A stretch of 64,000 bases of DNA from Thiobacillus denitrificans ATCC 25259 (GTDB lineage Bacteria > Pseudomonadota > Gammaproteobacteria > Burkholderiales > Thiobacillaceae). Position numbers and translations under genes: made by a program. How positions within the stretch are numbered: position 1 is the stretch's first letter; each line of letters starts with the position of its first letter. Below are positions 46,737-55,163 of the stretch, one piece after another. The stretch lies in the NCBI RefSeq assembly GCF_000012745.1, contig NC_007404.1:2845810-2909809 (forward strand), in the 5' to 3' direction. The notes under the pieces were generated by a model that saw only the letters and a program-made list of their open reading frames with translations, did not search any database and was not told the DNA's origin.

Positions 46737-47444
46737 TTATCCCCGATGCAGGGCCCGATGGATGGCACGCGCGATCTTAAAAGCGTCGGCGGTGTCGCTG
46801 TGCACGCATAGCGTTTCGGCAGTGATCGTGACCGCGCCGCCCTCCGCGTCGAGCGGGCCGCCGGTCGCCAGAGCCAAGGCCTGGGCCGCTGCCGCGTCGG
46901 GGTCCGCAATGACCGCGCCGAGCGTTTTACGTGAAACCAGACGACCCGAGGCATAGTAGCGCCGGTCGGCGAAGGCCTCGTTGAGCGCGGCGAGGCCGGC
47001 GGCCAGCGCGGCGGAGACCAGTTGCGAGCCGGCCAAACCCACCACGGCAAGCCGCCGGTCGACACGCGCCACGCCCTCGACGACCGCCCCGGCGACGGCC
47101 GCGTCGGCTGCCGCGTCGTTGTATAGCGCCCCGTGCGGCTTGACGTGCGCGAGCACAAGGCCGAGCCGCGCCGCCGCTTCGGCCAGCGTCTCGGTCTGCT
47201 CGGCAACCCAACGGGTGATCTCTTCCGGCGGGGCGGCGAGGCGGCGGCGACCGAACCCGGCGCGATCGGGATAACTCGGGTGCGCCCCTGCCGCGACCCC
47301 GTACTCGGCACAGCGCAGCAGGGCCGTCCGCATGCTCCCCGCGTCGCCAAAGTGTCCGCCGCAGGCGATTGAAGCCCGCGCGATGTAGGGCATCAGGGCG
47401 TCGTCCTCGTGGCCCTCGCCGATGTCCGCATTGAGTTCGATCAT
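46737..47444 (-). CDS. pxpA: 5-oxoprolinase subunit PxpA (LamB/YcsF family)
   Basis: PxpA is the hydrolase-like subunit of the prokaryotic ATP-dependent 5-oxoprolinase, which turns 5-oxoproline into glutamate. The ATG at 47444 gives 235 residues beginning IELNADIGEGHEDDALMPYI, the family signature. Other marks are ASIACGGHFGDAGSM and HVKPHGALYNDAA. It overlaps the pxpC stop (ATGA). A degenerate parS-like sequence (46923-46938) lies inside it. Confidence 0.92.
   Translation of the reverse strand: MIELNADIGEGHEDDALMPYIARASIACGGHFGDAGSMRTALLRCAEYGVAAGAHPSYPDRAGFGRRRLAAPPEEITRWVAEQTETLAEAAARLGLVLAHVKPHGALYNDAAADAAVAGAVVEGVARVDRRLAVVGLAGSQLVSAALAAGLAALNEAFADRRYYASGRLVSRKTLGAVIADPDAAAAQALALATGGPLDAEGGAVTITAETLCVHSDTADAFKIARAIHRALHRG
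46923..46938. promoter_or_regulatory. Weak parS-like sequence inside pxpA
   Basis: CGTTTTACGTGAAACC matches the parS consensus at 13 of 16 positions, with one half site intact. It lies between the two better sites, roughly 3 kb from each. As it sits in coding sequence it may be chance. Confidence 0.35.
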
Positions 47445-48349
47445 CCACGTACCTCGATACGCCAATCGGCGCCGGCAGCCAGGCTGCGTGCCTCCTCCAC
47501 GCCGACAGTGGTGAACTGGACCGCGGCGCCCGGGCGCAGCTGCGCCAGCCGCGCGCGATCGGCATCGATCACGCACGCGATGACCGGGTAGCCGCCGGTC
47601 ACCGGGCCGTCCCAGCCAAGGATGATCGGCTGCCCGCCCGGCGGCACCTGGACACAGCCGGGAAGCACACCCTGAGACGGCAGTTCGCGCCGCGCCCCGG
47701 TCACCGGCGTGCCGGCGAGGCGAATGCCGCGGCGGTCCGACGCCGCTGCGACCTGGTAGCGTCCAAGAAAAAACGCCGCCAGGCCGCGGTCGTCGAACAG
47801 GTCGGCCTGCGGCCCCGCGACCACCCGCAGCGGCCCCTCGACCTGCGGCGGATGGGCGCGGCGCAGCCCTGTCGTTCCGGCCGCGGCGCCGACGGCCAGC
47901 CGGTCGCCGCTGCGAAGCGCGCGCCCGGCATGGCCGCCGAAGGCGCCGGGAAGAAAGGTGCTGCGGCTGCCGATCACCGGGGGGACGACCAGCCCCCCGC
48001 GCACGGCGAGCCAGCAGCGGCAGCCGTCTATCGCCTCGCCGAGCTGCAGCGTCTCCCCGGCCGCCAGGGTCAGTGTCTGGTTCCACGCCACGGCCGCCGC
48101 GCTGCGCCGCGTCGCGCTGAACACGGCGCCGCACAGCGCCACGACGCCGCCTTGGGGAAAGCGCAGCTGCGGCCCGACGAGTGCTATCTCGAGGCCGGCA
48201 GCGTCGGCGGCGTTGCCGACCAGCGCGTTCGCTGCGGCGAGCGCCGCCGGATCTGCGGCGCCACCGGCCGGAACGCCGAGCACACCGCGGCCGGGACGTC
48301 CCGCGTCCATGACCAGATCGCACAGCCCCGCGCGCAGGACTTCGATCAT
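47441..48349 (-). CDS. pxpC: 5-oxoprolinase subunit PxpC (biotin-dependent carboxyltransferase-like)
   Basis: PxpC is one of the two ATP-using subunits of the PxpABC complex. The ATG at 48349 gives 302 residues, with the start set by the overlap with the pxpB stop. The family pattern includes GVPAGGAADPAALAAANALV, the ACVIDADRARLAQLRPGAAV region and GWDGPVTGGYPVIA. It overlaps pxpA by four bases at its 3' end. Confidence 0.92.
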   Translation of the reverse strand: MIEVLRAGLCDLVMDAGRPGRGVLGVPAGGAADPAALAAANALVGNAADAAGLEIALVGPQLRFPQGGVVALCGAVFSATRRSAAAVAWNQTLTLAAGETLQLGEAIDGCRCWLAVRGGLVVPPVIGSRSTFLPGAFGGHAGRALRSGDRLAVGAAAGTTGLRRAHPPQVEGPLRVVAGPQADLFDDRGLAAFFLGRYQVAAASDRRGIRLAGTPVTGARRELPSQGVLPGCVQVPPGGQPIILGWDGPVTGGYPVIACVIDADRARLAQLRPGAAVQFTTVGVEEARSLAAGADWRIEVRG

Positions 48350-49014
48350 GCCGGGACGAAGACGACGCGGTCGCCGGGCGCCAGCAGGCAGGGCGTTTCG
48401 CGCTGCGGGTCGAACAATACGGCGCGCGTGCGTCCGATAATGTTCCATCCGCCGGGCCCGCTCGCCGGATAAATCCCGGTGTAGGCGCCCCCCACCGCGA
48501 TGCTTCCCGCCGCGACCTCGCGACGCGGGGTGGAACGTCGCGGGGCATGGAGCGCGCTCGGCACGCCGCGCAGATAAGCGAAGCCGGGCTGGAAACCGAG
48601 GAACACGACGGCGTGCTCGGCCGCGGCGTGAATCCTCACATAGGTCGCGGCGTCGAGGCCGGCGCGCGCGGCCACGGCCGCGAGATCGGGGCCCGCCTCG
48701 CCCCCGTATTCCGCGAGAATTTCGTGGCGCGTCCCGGCGATGGCCTGTTGCTCGACGAGCGGGGCCGTCAGCGCACGGCGGAGATCCGGCGAGATCGTCG
48801 CGCCCCTGCGCAGGATCACGAGCACGCTCTCGTCGGCCGGCACGATGTCCTCGACCTCGTCAAACGCGCCGGCGCTGAGCAGCGCGTAGCGCGCGAGCGT
48901 CGCCGCGCCGGTGGCAACCAGCAGCCCGCGCTCGCCCACCCAGCGCCAGCAAAGCGGCGGCGGCTCAGGGGAAACGTGCTGTCCTGAAGAGGCGGGGGCG
49001 GGTCGGAGCTGCAT
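48346..49014 (-). CDS. pxpB: 5-oxoprolinase subunit PxpB
   Basis: PxpB (YbgJ/KipI family) pairs with PxpC. The ATG at 49014 is the last candidate before the conserved domain; the frame stays open upstream, but that part looks non-coding. The 222-residue product shows VGERGLLVATG, the VVFLGFQPGFAYLRGVPSAL motif and GGAYTGIYPASGPGGWNIIG, all typical of the family. Gene order pxpB-pxpC-pxpA equals the E. coli operon. Confidence 0.92.
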   Translation of the reverse strand: MQLRPAPASSGQHVSPEPPPLCWRWVGERGLLVATGAATLARYALLSAGAFDEVEDIVPADESVLVILRRGATISPDLRRALTAPLVEQQAIAGTRHEILAEYGGEAGPDLAAVAARAGLDAATYVRIHAAAEHAVVFLGFQPGFAYLRGVPSALHAPRRSTPRREVAAGSIAVGGAYTGIYPASGPGGWNIIGRTRAVLFDPQRETPCLLAPGDRVVFVPA

Positions 49015-49366
49015 CGAAGCGTTTCGTATCAACGGCGAATAGTTCGCGATGGACGATCGGGGGTCCCGGTACCTCGTGGAAAGAGGGATCTCGTGCGGGA
49101 AAGCGCACGCTCGACACATGATGGCCGGCTCGACCGCCGAATTCAAGCTGCGCGTCGCGCGATGGTGTCGCGCAGGCCGCAAGGCCGCGCCCGTGTCGTC
49201 TTGCCTGCACCCGCCTGCGTCGCTGGGCGAAGCGGGCCTACGATTGATATCATTCGACTTGACATGAAATGAGGGTCCCGGCGACGCGGCCGACCATGCA
49301 AGAGCCCAAGTACCGGCGCCCCGACGCCTCCCGCCGCGGACCGCTCCGCGCTCTGCCCTGAATCGC
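49015..49366. other. Divergent intergenic region between pxpB and the diguanylate cyclase gene
   Basis: This stretch of 352 bases should hold promoters for both flanking genes. TTGACA at 49259-49264 reads toward the cyclase gene, but I see no good -10 at the normal distance. The segment GATTGATATCATTC (49242-49255) is the most AT-rich part. I see no RNA gene or repeat here. Confidence 0.4.
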
Positions 49367-50332
49367 ATGGAAATCTACCAGCGCATTTTCGAATACGCGC
49401 CCGACGCGATGCTCGTGCTCGGCCGCGACGGCCTCCTGCGCCTGGTCAACGCGCACGCCGAGACGCTGTTCGGCTACGACCGCAGCGAACTGCTCGGCCA
49501 GACCGTCGAGCTGCTCGTGCCCGCGCGTTTCACGGCGCAGCACGCGGCGCACCGCGCGCGCTTCATGGAGGAGGCGCAGAGCCGGCAGATGGGGCGCCAG
49601 CAGGATCTTTACGCACTGCGCAAGGACGGCAGCGAGTTCCCGGTCGACATCATGCTGAGCCCGATGATCATGGGCGGCGAGCACCTGACGCTATGCGTGG
49701 TGCGCGACATCACCGAACGCAAGGCCGCGCAGGATGCGCTCGAGCATCAGACCAACGAGTTGTTGCGCCTGCATGCCGAACTCGAACTCCTCGCCAACCA
49801 CGACGGGCTCACCGGCCTGTACAACTGGCGGGCGTTCTATGAACACGCCGGACAGTTGCTGACGACCGCGCACCGCCGCCACGAGAAAGCGTCGCTCCTG
49901 ATCCTCGACCTCGATCATTTCAAGCAGATCAACGACCGCTTCGGCCACGCCGAAGGCGACCGCGTGCTGCAAGCCGCCGCCGCCGCGTTGAAGGCGAGCG
50001 CGCGGCAGAACGACATCGTCGCCCGGCACGGCGGCGAAGAGTTCGTGATCGCCGGGTTCGGCCTCAGCGAAGCGGAAAGCCTCGTTGCCGCCGAGCGCCT
50101 GCGCGCGGCGGTCGCGAGCATCGAAAATCTCGCGTGCCGCGTGACGACGAGCGTCGGCGTCGCCACCTTCGTGCCCGACCCGTCGAGCAGGCACGAACCG
50201 CCGACGCTACTGGCAGATCTGCTCGATCGGGCCGATCAGGCGCTCTACCACGCCAAGCGGAGCGGCAGGAACCGGATCTGCCACTTCGACCAGCTCGGGG
50301 AAGACATCGCGCCGGCGAGCGATTCACCGTAG
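49367..50332 (+). CDS. PAS-GGDEF diguanylate cyclase
   Basis: This 321-residue protein has a PAS domain (residues 5-115, with FEYAPDAMLVLGRDG and VRDITERKAAQ) followed by a short coiled coil and a GGDEF domain. The active-site motif is GGEEF (222-226). The inhibitory I-site RxxD is present as RQND, exactly five residues upstream. The substrate-binding segment is ILDLDHFKQINDRFGHAEGD. It should therefore make cyclic di-GMP with product feedback, in response to a signal sensed by PAS. No membrane segment is seen, so it is cytoplasmic. It ends at a terminator containing a parS-like sequence. Confidence 0.93.
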   Translation: MEIYQRIFEYAPDAMLVLGRDGLLRLVNAHAETLFGYDRSELLGQTVELLVPARFTAQHAAHRARFMEEAQSRQMGRQQDLYALRKDGSEFPVDIMLSPMIMGGEHLTLCVVRDITERKAAQDALEHQTNELLRLHAELELLANHDGLTGLYNWRAFYEHAGQLLTTAHRRHEKASLLILDLDHFKQINDRFGHAEGDRVLQAAAAALKASARQNDIVARHGGEEFVIAGFGLSEAESLVAAERLRAAVASIENLACRVTTSVGVATFVPDPSSRHEPPTLLADLLDRADQALYHAKRSGRNRICHFDQLGEDIAPASDSP

Positions 50333-50404
50333 CGCCCGCCACCCGCCGCAGGCCTTGCCGAACGCGATTCTCCTGCTTGGCCGGATTCGCCCGCGGCGGG
50401 CATG

Positions 50405-50437
50405 AAAAAAAGGGGTTTCACGTGAAACCCCTTTTTT
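50405..50437. terminator. Bidirectional terminator whose stem is a parS-like palindrome
   Basis: A7 - GGGG - TTTCACGTGAAA - CCCC - T6 is a perfect palindrome. As RNA it gives a GC-capped stem followed by a T-run in either direction. It separates the convergent diguanylate cyclase and rhlE genes. Confidence 0.9.
50414..50429. promoter_or_regulatory. parS-like ParB binding site 2 (inside the terminator)
   Basis: GGTTTCACGTGAAACC matches the parS consensus at 14 of 16 positions, again differing only at the outermost pair. It shares a 15-base run with the site at 44.0 kb. It is the stem of the terminator between the cyclase and rhlE. Confidence 0.8.
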
Positions 50438-50455
50438 GCCAACAACCGCTTGCGC

Positions 50456-52057
50456 TCAGTCCTTGAAGCGCCCGCGCACCCCGCCGCGCCCTGCCCCGCC
50501 ACGGTTCTCGTTGCCGTAGCCACGTGCCGGACGCGCGGCGTTGCCGCGGTCGCCGTAGGAGCGGCCCGTGGCGGCTTTGGCCTTGGCCTCGCGTTCGCGC
50601 TTCTCCCAGTACTCGACGCTGTTGCCATTAACCTCGGGCTTGGAGGCGGCGCCACGAGGCCCTGCCGTCTGCTCGCTGGTCATGCGCGGCACGTCGGACG
50701 GCCCGCGGACGCCATTGTCGAAGCGACGGGCGGGTGCGCCGTCGTTACGACGGGCGTCGCCGCGGTAGCCGCGGTCGCGGTTGTCGCGGCTATCGCCACG
50801 GGGCCGGTCGCCGTAGCTGCGCGGCTCGCTGCGATCCCCGAAGCTGCGCTTCTCGTAGCCCCCGCGCGGACCGTTGCCGCGCGGCCGGCCATTGCCGGGT
50901 CGCCCGGTCGACGGCCGCTGCGTCGGCTCCAGCCCGGGCAAGGTGTGCACCTCGATGCGGTTGCCGGTGTAGCGCTCGATGTTCTTCACCAGTCCGCCCT
51001 CGCGCATGCCGGCGAAGCTCACCGCGATGCCGGTACGACCCGCGCGGCCGGTGCGGCCGATCCGGTGGACGTAGTCCTCGGCCTGGCGCGGCAGATCGAA
51101 GTTGATGACGTGGCTGATGCTGGCGACGTCGATGCCGCGGGCCGCGACGTCGGTCGCGACGAGCACGCGGGTGCGCCCTTCGCGCAGCCGCTGCAGCGCG
51201 CGGTTGCGCTGGCCCTGCTGCATGTCACCGTGCAAGGCGTCGGAGGCGAAGCCGCTTTCGGCGAGCAGGTCGGAAATCTCCTCGGTGCTGCGCTTGGTCG
51301 ATGCGAACACGATCGCCTGCACCATCTCGACGTCACGCAACAGCGCGTCGAGCAGGCGGTTCTTGTGGTCCATGTTGTCGGCGAACAGCAGGCGCTGCTC
51401 GATCTTGGCTTCCTTGTGCGGCACCGCCTCGATCTCGATGCGTTGCGCGTCGCGGGTCAGTTCGCGTGCGAGGTTGCCGACGACGCCGTCGAGCGTGGCC
51501 GAGAACAGCAGGGTCTGCCGTTCGGCCGGACAGCGCGCGGCGATCGCCTTGATGTCGTCGACGAAGCCCATGTCGAGCATGCGGTCGGCTTCGTCGAGCA
51601 CGAGCACCTCGAGGCGCGAGAAGTCGATCTTGCCGCGCTCGAGATGGTCGATCAGGCGACCCGGCGTGGCGACCACGACGTCGACCGGCTGCGAGAGTCG
51701 CTTGAGCTGCAGGCCATAGGGGGCGCCGCCGACCAGACAGGCGGTGCGGAAGCGGCGCATCTCCTTGCCGTAGGTCATCGCGGCCTTTTCGACCTGCAGC
51801 GCGAGTTCGCGCGTCGGCGTCAGCACCAGCACACGCGGCCCGATGCTTTTGACCGCCGGCTCGGCGAGCAGACGCTGGATCGACGGCAGCAGGAAGGCGG
51901 CCGTCTTGCCGCTGCCGGTGTGCGAGGACACCAGCAGGTCGCCCCCACTCAGCGCGGCAGGAATCGCCTGCTGCTGAACCGGCGTGGCGTTTTCGTAGCC
52001 GGCGGCGAGTACGGATTTGAGAATGAGGGGATCAAGCCCCAGTTCGGAGAAGCTCAT
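50456..52057 (-). CDS. rhlE: DEAD-box RNA helicase, RhlE type
   Basis: The ATG at 52057 gives 533 residues beginning SFSELGLDPLILKSVLAAGY with the upstream Q motif (TPVQQQAIP). Motif I is SHTGSGKT (45-52), and VLDEADRMLDMGF and SATL follow. Motif VI is HRIGRTGRAGR. The C-terminal 150 residues are Arg/Gly/Asn-rich with RGD-like repeats (DRPRGDSRDNRDRG), an RNA-binding tail of RhlE/DbpA relatives. It remodels RNA in ribosome assembly or decay. Upstream lies a long non-coding region that may act as a leader. Confidence 0.93.
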   Translation of the reverse strand: MSFSELGLDPLILKSVLAAGYENATPVQQQAIPAALSGGDLLVSSHTGSGKTAAFLLPSIQRLLAEPAVKSIGPRVLVLTPTRELALQVEKAAMTYGKEMRRFRTACLVGGAPYGLQLKRLSQPVDVVVATPGRLIDHLERGKIDFSRLEVLVLDEADRMLDMGFVDDIKAIAARCPAERQTLLFSATLDGVVGNLARELTRDAQRIEIEAVPHKEAKIEQRLLFADNMDHKNRLLDALLRDVEMVQAIVFASTKRSTEEISDLLAESGFASDALHGDMQQGQRNRALQRLREGRTRVLVATDVAARGIDVASISHVINFDLPRQAEDYVHRIGRTGRAGRTGIAVSFAGMREGGLVKNIERYTGNRIEVHTLPGLEPTQRPSTGRPGNGRPRGNGPRGGYEKRSFGDRSEPRSYGDRPRGDSRDNRDRGYRGDARRNDGAPARRFDNGVRGPSDVPRMTSEQTAGPRGAASKPEVNGNSVEYWEKREREAKAKAATGRSYGDRGNAARPARGYGNENRGGAGRGGVRGRFKD

Positions 52058-52535
52058 GGCAAAACCTTTTTTCAGTGCGCCTGCAACAGCGCAAACCAGG
52101 CCCTGATTCCGGCACGAGCCAGACAGGCCAAACAATACGAACCGGAATATAGCGGCGTTCTGGAACGCCCACGGGTCGCGTCGATCACATCGGCGCCAAC
52201 CACAAGACTTGTCGCTGCCCGCGTAGGAACTCAGGGCGGCACAAAAGAGAGGTCGAAGACGATGGGGCTGTGAGAACAGTCCCGAGGCACGGTCTGAACA
52301 AGCCGACCTGCCCACTGCTGAGAGCACAACGCGAGCAAGTGTATCAGGAAATCATGATTTTCCAAGCCTTTTCTCGCGCGGCGCGCTGTAGGGCAGGTCG
52401 CGTTGCATGCCAAGACGCGCATCCGCGCGCCGGGGCGCGAAGCGAACCGCTGTCGCAGCTGCCGCCGCGGTCGTGACGAGATGAGCGACAGGCAATCCGC
52501 GAGCGGCGCGCGAACCTGGCGACCCGTGCCTCGGA
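52058..52535. other. Intergenic region upstream of rhlE
   Basis: These 478 bases contain no convincing gene. On the minus strand TATATT near 52150 could be the rhlE -10, giving a leader of about 85 bases. A near-perfect dyad GGAAATCAT/ATGATTTTCC sits near 52347-52364. The rest shows only short unsupported open frames. Confidence 0.4.
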
Positions 52536-54302
52536 CTAGGCGTGGTGATAAAGCTTGTGATAGAGGCCGCCGCGGTCGATCAGCGCGGCGTGATCGCCCT
52601 CCTCGACCACGCGGCCGTTTTCGAACACCAGAATCCGGTCGGCCTGGCGCACGGCCGACAGGCGGTGGGCGATGATCAGCGTCGTGCGGCCAGCGAGGAA
52701 TTCGCCGAGCGCCTGGTGCAGGCGGCGCTCGGTCTCGGTATCGAGCGCCGACGTCGCCTCGTCGAGGATCACGATACGCGGCTCGGCGACGACCATGCGC
52801 GCGATCGCGAGGCGCTGCCGCTGGCCCCCCGATAGACGCACGCCTTGGCGCCCGACCATGGTGTCCAGACCCTGCGGCAGCTCCGCGACGGTCGCGTCGA
52901 GCTGGGCGATCGCGAGCGCGCGCCACAGCGTCGCGTCGTCGGCGCTGCGGCCGAGCGTGAGGTTGGCGCGCACCGTGTCGTTGAAGAGCACCGGATGCTG
53001 CAGCACGACACCGACGTATTCGCGCACGGTTTCCCAGCCGATCGCGCTCACCGGCACGCCGCCGTAGCAGATCTGCCCTACGCGGAGCGGATAGAGCCCA
53101 AGCAGGGCCTGCACGAGCGTCGACTTGCCGCCGCCGGAGGCGCCGACCAGCGCGACCTTTTCCCCGGGCGCGACGCTCAGACTGACGTCCTCGAGCACGT
53201 CCTCGCCTTCGCCGTAGGCGAAACTCACGTGCTCGAGCGCGATGCCGACGGTCGGCACGCCGGCGAACGGGTTCTCGCGCGCCGGGTACCGCGCCTCGCT
53301 GTGCAGGCCGAGCAGCGCGTTGATCCGCGTCAGCGCGGCGTTCGCGGCGAACCACGAATACTGCATGTTCACGAGCTCCTGCACCGGCGTCATCATGAAC
53401 CAGAGGTAGCCGAACACCGCGAGCATCTCGCCGATCGAGAGGTCGGAGTAGACGACCATCAGCATCGCGCCGGCCCGAAAGGCGTCGAAGCCGGCGAGAA
53501 AGATGAAGAAGGAAAAGCGGCTCATCGCGTCGGACTTCCAGGCGAAGGCCGCGGCGTGGCGGCGGATATCGGCGGCCTTCTCGGTCACGCGCGCGAGGTA
53601 GTGCTTTTCGCGGTTCATCGCGCGGATCTGCGTCAGCGCGTCGAGCGTTTCGGCGAGCGCGTCCTGAAACGCCTCGAAGGCGCGGTTCTCGAACTTCTTC
53701 AAGTCCTTGACCCGTTTGCCGAGTCGGGTCGAAAACAGGATCACGACCGGGTTGAGCAGCAGGATGAAGAGCGCGAGCTGCCAGTGCATCCAGAACAGCA
53801 CGCCAGCCACGCCGACCAGCGTCAGTACCGAGACGAGCAGCCCCGAAATCGAAGCCCCGAGGAAAGTGTCGATCGCGCCGAGGTCGGTGACGAAATGCGA
53901 GGTGACGCGCCCCGCGCCGACGGTCTCGAACTCGGACAGCGCAGTGCGCGAGAGCCGCGCGAGCATGCGTTCACGGATGCGGTAGACAACTTCCTTCGCG
54001 AGCAGCGAGAAGGTCCGCCCCTGCCACACGTTGAGCACGATCGCGGCGAGCCGCAGCGCGACCGTCGCCAGCAGCGCGACGCCGATGAACAGCACCGGCC
54101 CATGCCAGGACGTCGGAAACCAGGCGCCGATCGCGTCGACGATCCTGCCCGGATGGTGCAGCAGCACCTCGTCGACCATGAGCGGCAGCAACAACGGCAC
54201 CGGAACGGCCGCGACGACCGCCAGCACGGCCGCGAGATTCGCCTGCAGCAGCGCCGCGCGGTGGCGGCGAAGCTCGTCGACGATGCTGCGCCAGGTCAGC
54301 AC
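52536..54302 (-). CDS. ABC exporter, fused permease and ATPase
   Basis: This 588-residue half transporter has six membrane helices (residues 20-310) and one ABC ATPase domain. The P-loop is GASGGGKSTLVQALLG, the signature is RLSGGQRQRLAIARM and Walker B is IVILDEATSAL. It resembles lipid, peptide or drug exporters of the MsbA/MdlB type. The first usable start is the GTG at 54302. The frame stays open upstream for about 17 codons until a TAG near 54355, within sequence that appears to belong to the inserted element. The native start may therefore have been removed. Confidence 0.88.
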   Translation of the reverse strand: MLTWRSIVDELRRHRAALLQANLAAVLAVVAAVPVPLLLPLMVDEVLLHHPGRIVDAIGAWFPTSWHGPVLFIGVALLATVALRLAAIVLNVWQGRTFSLLAKEVVYRIRERMLARLSRTALSEFETVGAGRVTSHFVTDLGAIDTFLGASISGLLVSVLTLVGVAGVLFWMHWQLALFILLLNPVVILFSTRLGKRVKDLKKFENRAFEAFQDALAETLDALTQIRAMNREKHYLARVTEKAADIRRHAAAFAWKSDAMSRFSFFIFLAGFDAFRAGAMLMVVYSDLSIGEMLAVFGYLWFMMTPVQELVNMQYSWFAANAALTRINALLGLHSEARYPARENPFAGVPTVGIALEHVSFAYGEGEDVLEDVSLSVAPGEKVALVGASGGGKSTLVQALLGLYPLRVGQICYGGVPVSAIGWETVREYVGVVLQHPVLFNDTVRANLTLGRSADDATLWRALAIAQLDATVAELPQGLDTMVGRQGVRLSGGQRQRLAIARMVVAEPRIVILDEATSALDTETERRLHQALGEFLAGRTTLIIAHRLSAVRQADRILVFENGRVVEEGDHAALIDRGGLYHKLYHHA

Positions 54303-54430
54303 GGCGTGCTCGCGGAAAACGACGGTCGGATCCCAAATGCGCGCATCAAAGCCTCGCTATCGATGCAAAAGCTAGCAAATAGGCGCAAAGCCGCGCCGTT
54401 GCGTAGTTTGTGAAATTCTTACTTCCATCA

Positions 54431-54458
54431 TGGGAACAAATATGGGAACACTTTTAGG
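54431..54458 (+). repeat. Left-end copy of 28-bp element repeat
   Basis: Two ATGGGAACA units, 12 bases apart, followed by CTTTTAGG. It matches the right-end copy at 60297-60324 at 25 of 28 positions in the same orientation. The likely role is binding of the integrase arm domain near attL. Confidence 0.7.
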
Positions 54459-54550
54459 GGTTGTTCCCCAATTTTGCCAGCCTTACACCCCCAAAGGCGA
54501 AGCCCCAGCAGAAAGCCGGGAACGCTCACCTTAATGTATTTAGCCGTATT

Positions 54551-54781
54551 TTATTCCGGGATGGTTTCGACCCAGGCCCGCAAAGCCTGATTGATTGCGT
54601 CGGCATAACTCAATGCCCAGCCTTCGCGCACCGCGCGCAGCAATACAGCTTCTGCCTTTCGGTCTGGAATGTAGTCAATGCGCCAGTTCGTTGCGCGATA
54701 CTGCCGACGGTGCGCCCGCCGATATTCAATGGAATGACTGCCGTAGCGCCTCAGAATATCGGCCATGTCTTTATCGTCCAT
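54551..54781 (-). CDS. Small element-encoded protein, unknown function
   Basis: This 76-residue protein is rich in Arg and aromatic residues (RRYGSHSIEYRRAHRRQYRA) with a helical second half (AEAVLLRAVREGWALSYADA). It contains no motif that I recognise. AGAGGG precedes the ATG on the minus strand. It is the last gene of the element before the left end, in line with the replication genes, and could bind DNA given its charge (inference). Confidence 0.6.
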   Translation of the reverse strand: MDDKDMADILRRYGSHSIEYRRAHRRQYRATNWRIDYIPDRKAEAVLLRAVREGWALSYADAINQALRAWVETIPE

Positions 54782-54833
54782 GGATTGTATTACCCTCTAA
54801 GTCATTGATGCGATTACCCATTATTCGACTGAC

Positions 54834-55163
54834 TTAGGACGCTCTAGGGGTATACCCTTCGCACCGCCGGAGTAGATCGCGGATCGGCTCATAGTCCCGA
54901 TTCGCCACGATTTCACCGCGCCATGCGGCGAGACAGCGCCGCCCCTCCAGGTTCGCGCACTGGTCGCAAGTGCGCCGGTCATCGTGGAAAGTCTCAGGCC
55001 CAAGCGTCTCGCCCTCGCTGTTGATGTTTTGCGGGGTATCAGGGGTATCAGGGGTGCAAGCCAGTATTGGCGCGAGTTCCGTTGATACCTCGACGGGGTT
55101 GCGCGGGGTATCAGGGGTATCAGTTCGCCGCTCCAGTCTTTCCAGCAGATCAGCCAGCGCCAT
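54834..55163 (-). CDS. Small Cys-motif protein overlapping the helicase gene
   Basis: The 109-residue product overlaps the DUF927 gene by 14 bases. The N-terminal half has repeated TPDTP units encoded by reiterated GGTATCA DNA. The C-terminal half has a C-x2-C-x7-C-x23-C arrangement (CDQCANLEGRRC...RRCEGYTP) that could bind zinc. I recognise no family name. Its repeat-encoded part may be shaped by a DNA-level function of the repeats. Confidence 0.65.
   Translation of the reverse strand: MALADLLERLERRTDTPDTPRNPVEVSTELAPILACTPDTPDTPQNINSEGETLGPETFHDDRRTCDQCANLEGRRCLAAWRGEIVANRDYEPIRDLLRRCEGYTPRAS
55033..55122. repeat. Iteron-like GGGGTATCA cluster, copy A
   Basis: GGGGTATCA occurs at 55033, 55042, 55105 and 55114 on the plus strand, with TGATACC at 55083 in the opposite direction. 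The nine-base spacing of the paired copies and their reappearance in inverted orientation near 56.9 kb suggest iterons rather than chance coding repeats. Confidence 0.55.

Noticed and set aside
49015..49368. N-terminal extension of PxpB up to 49368
   Set aside because: The frame is open, but conserved PxpB sequence begins after the ATG at 49014; the upstream part resembles intergenic DNA.
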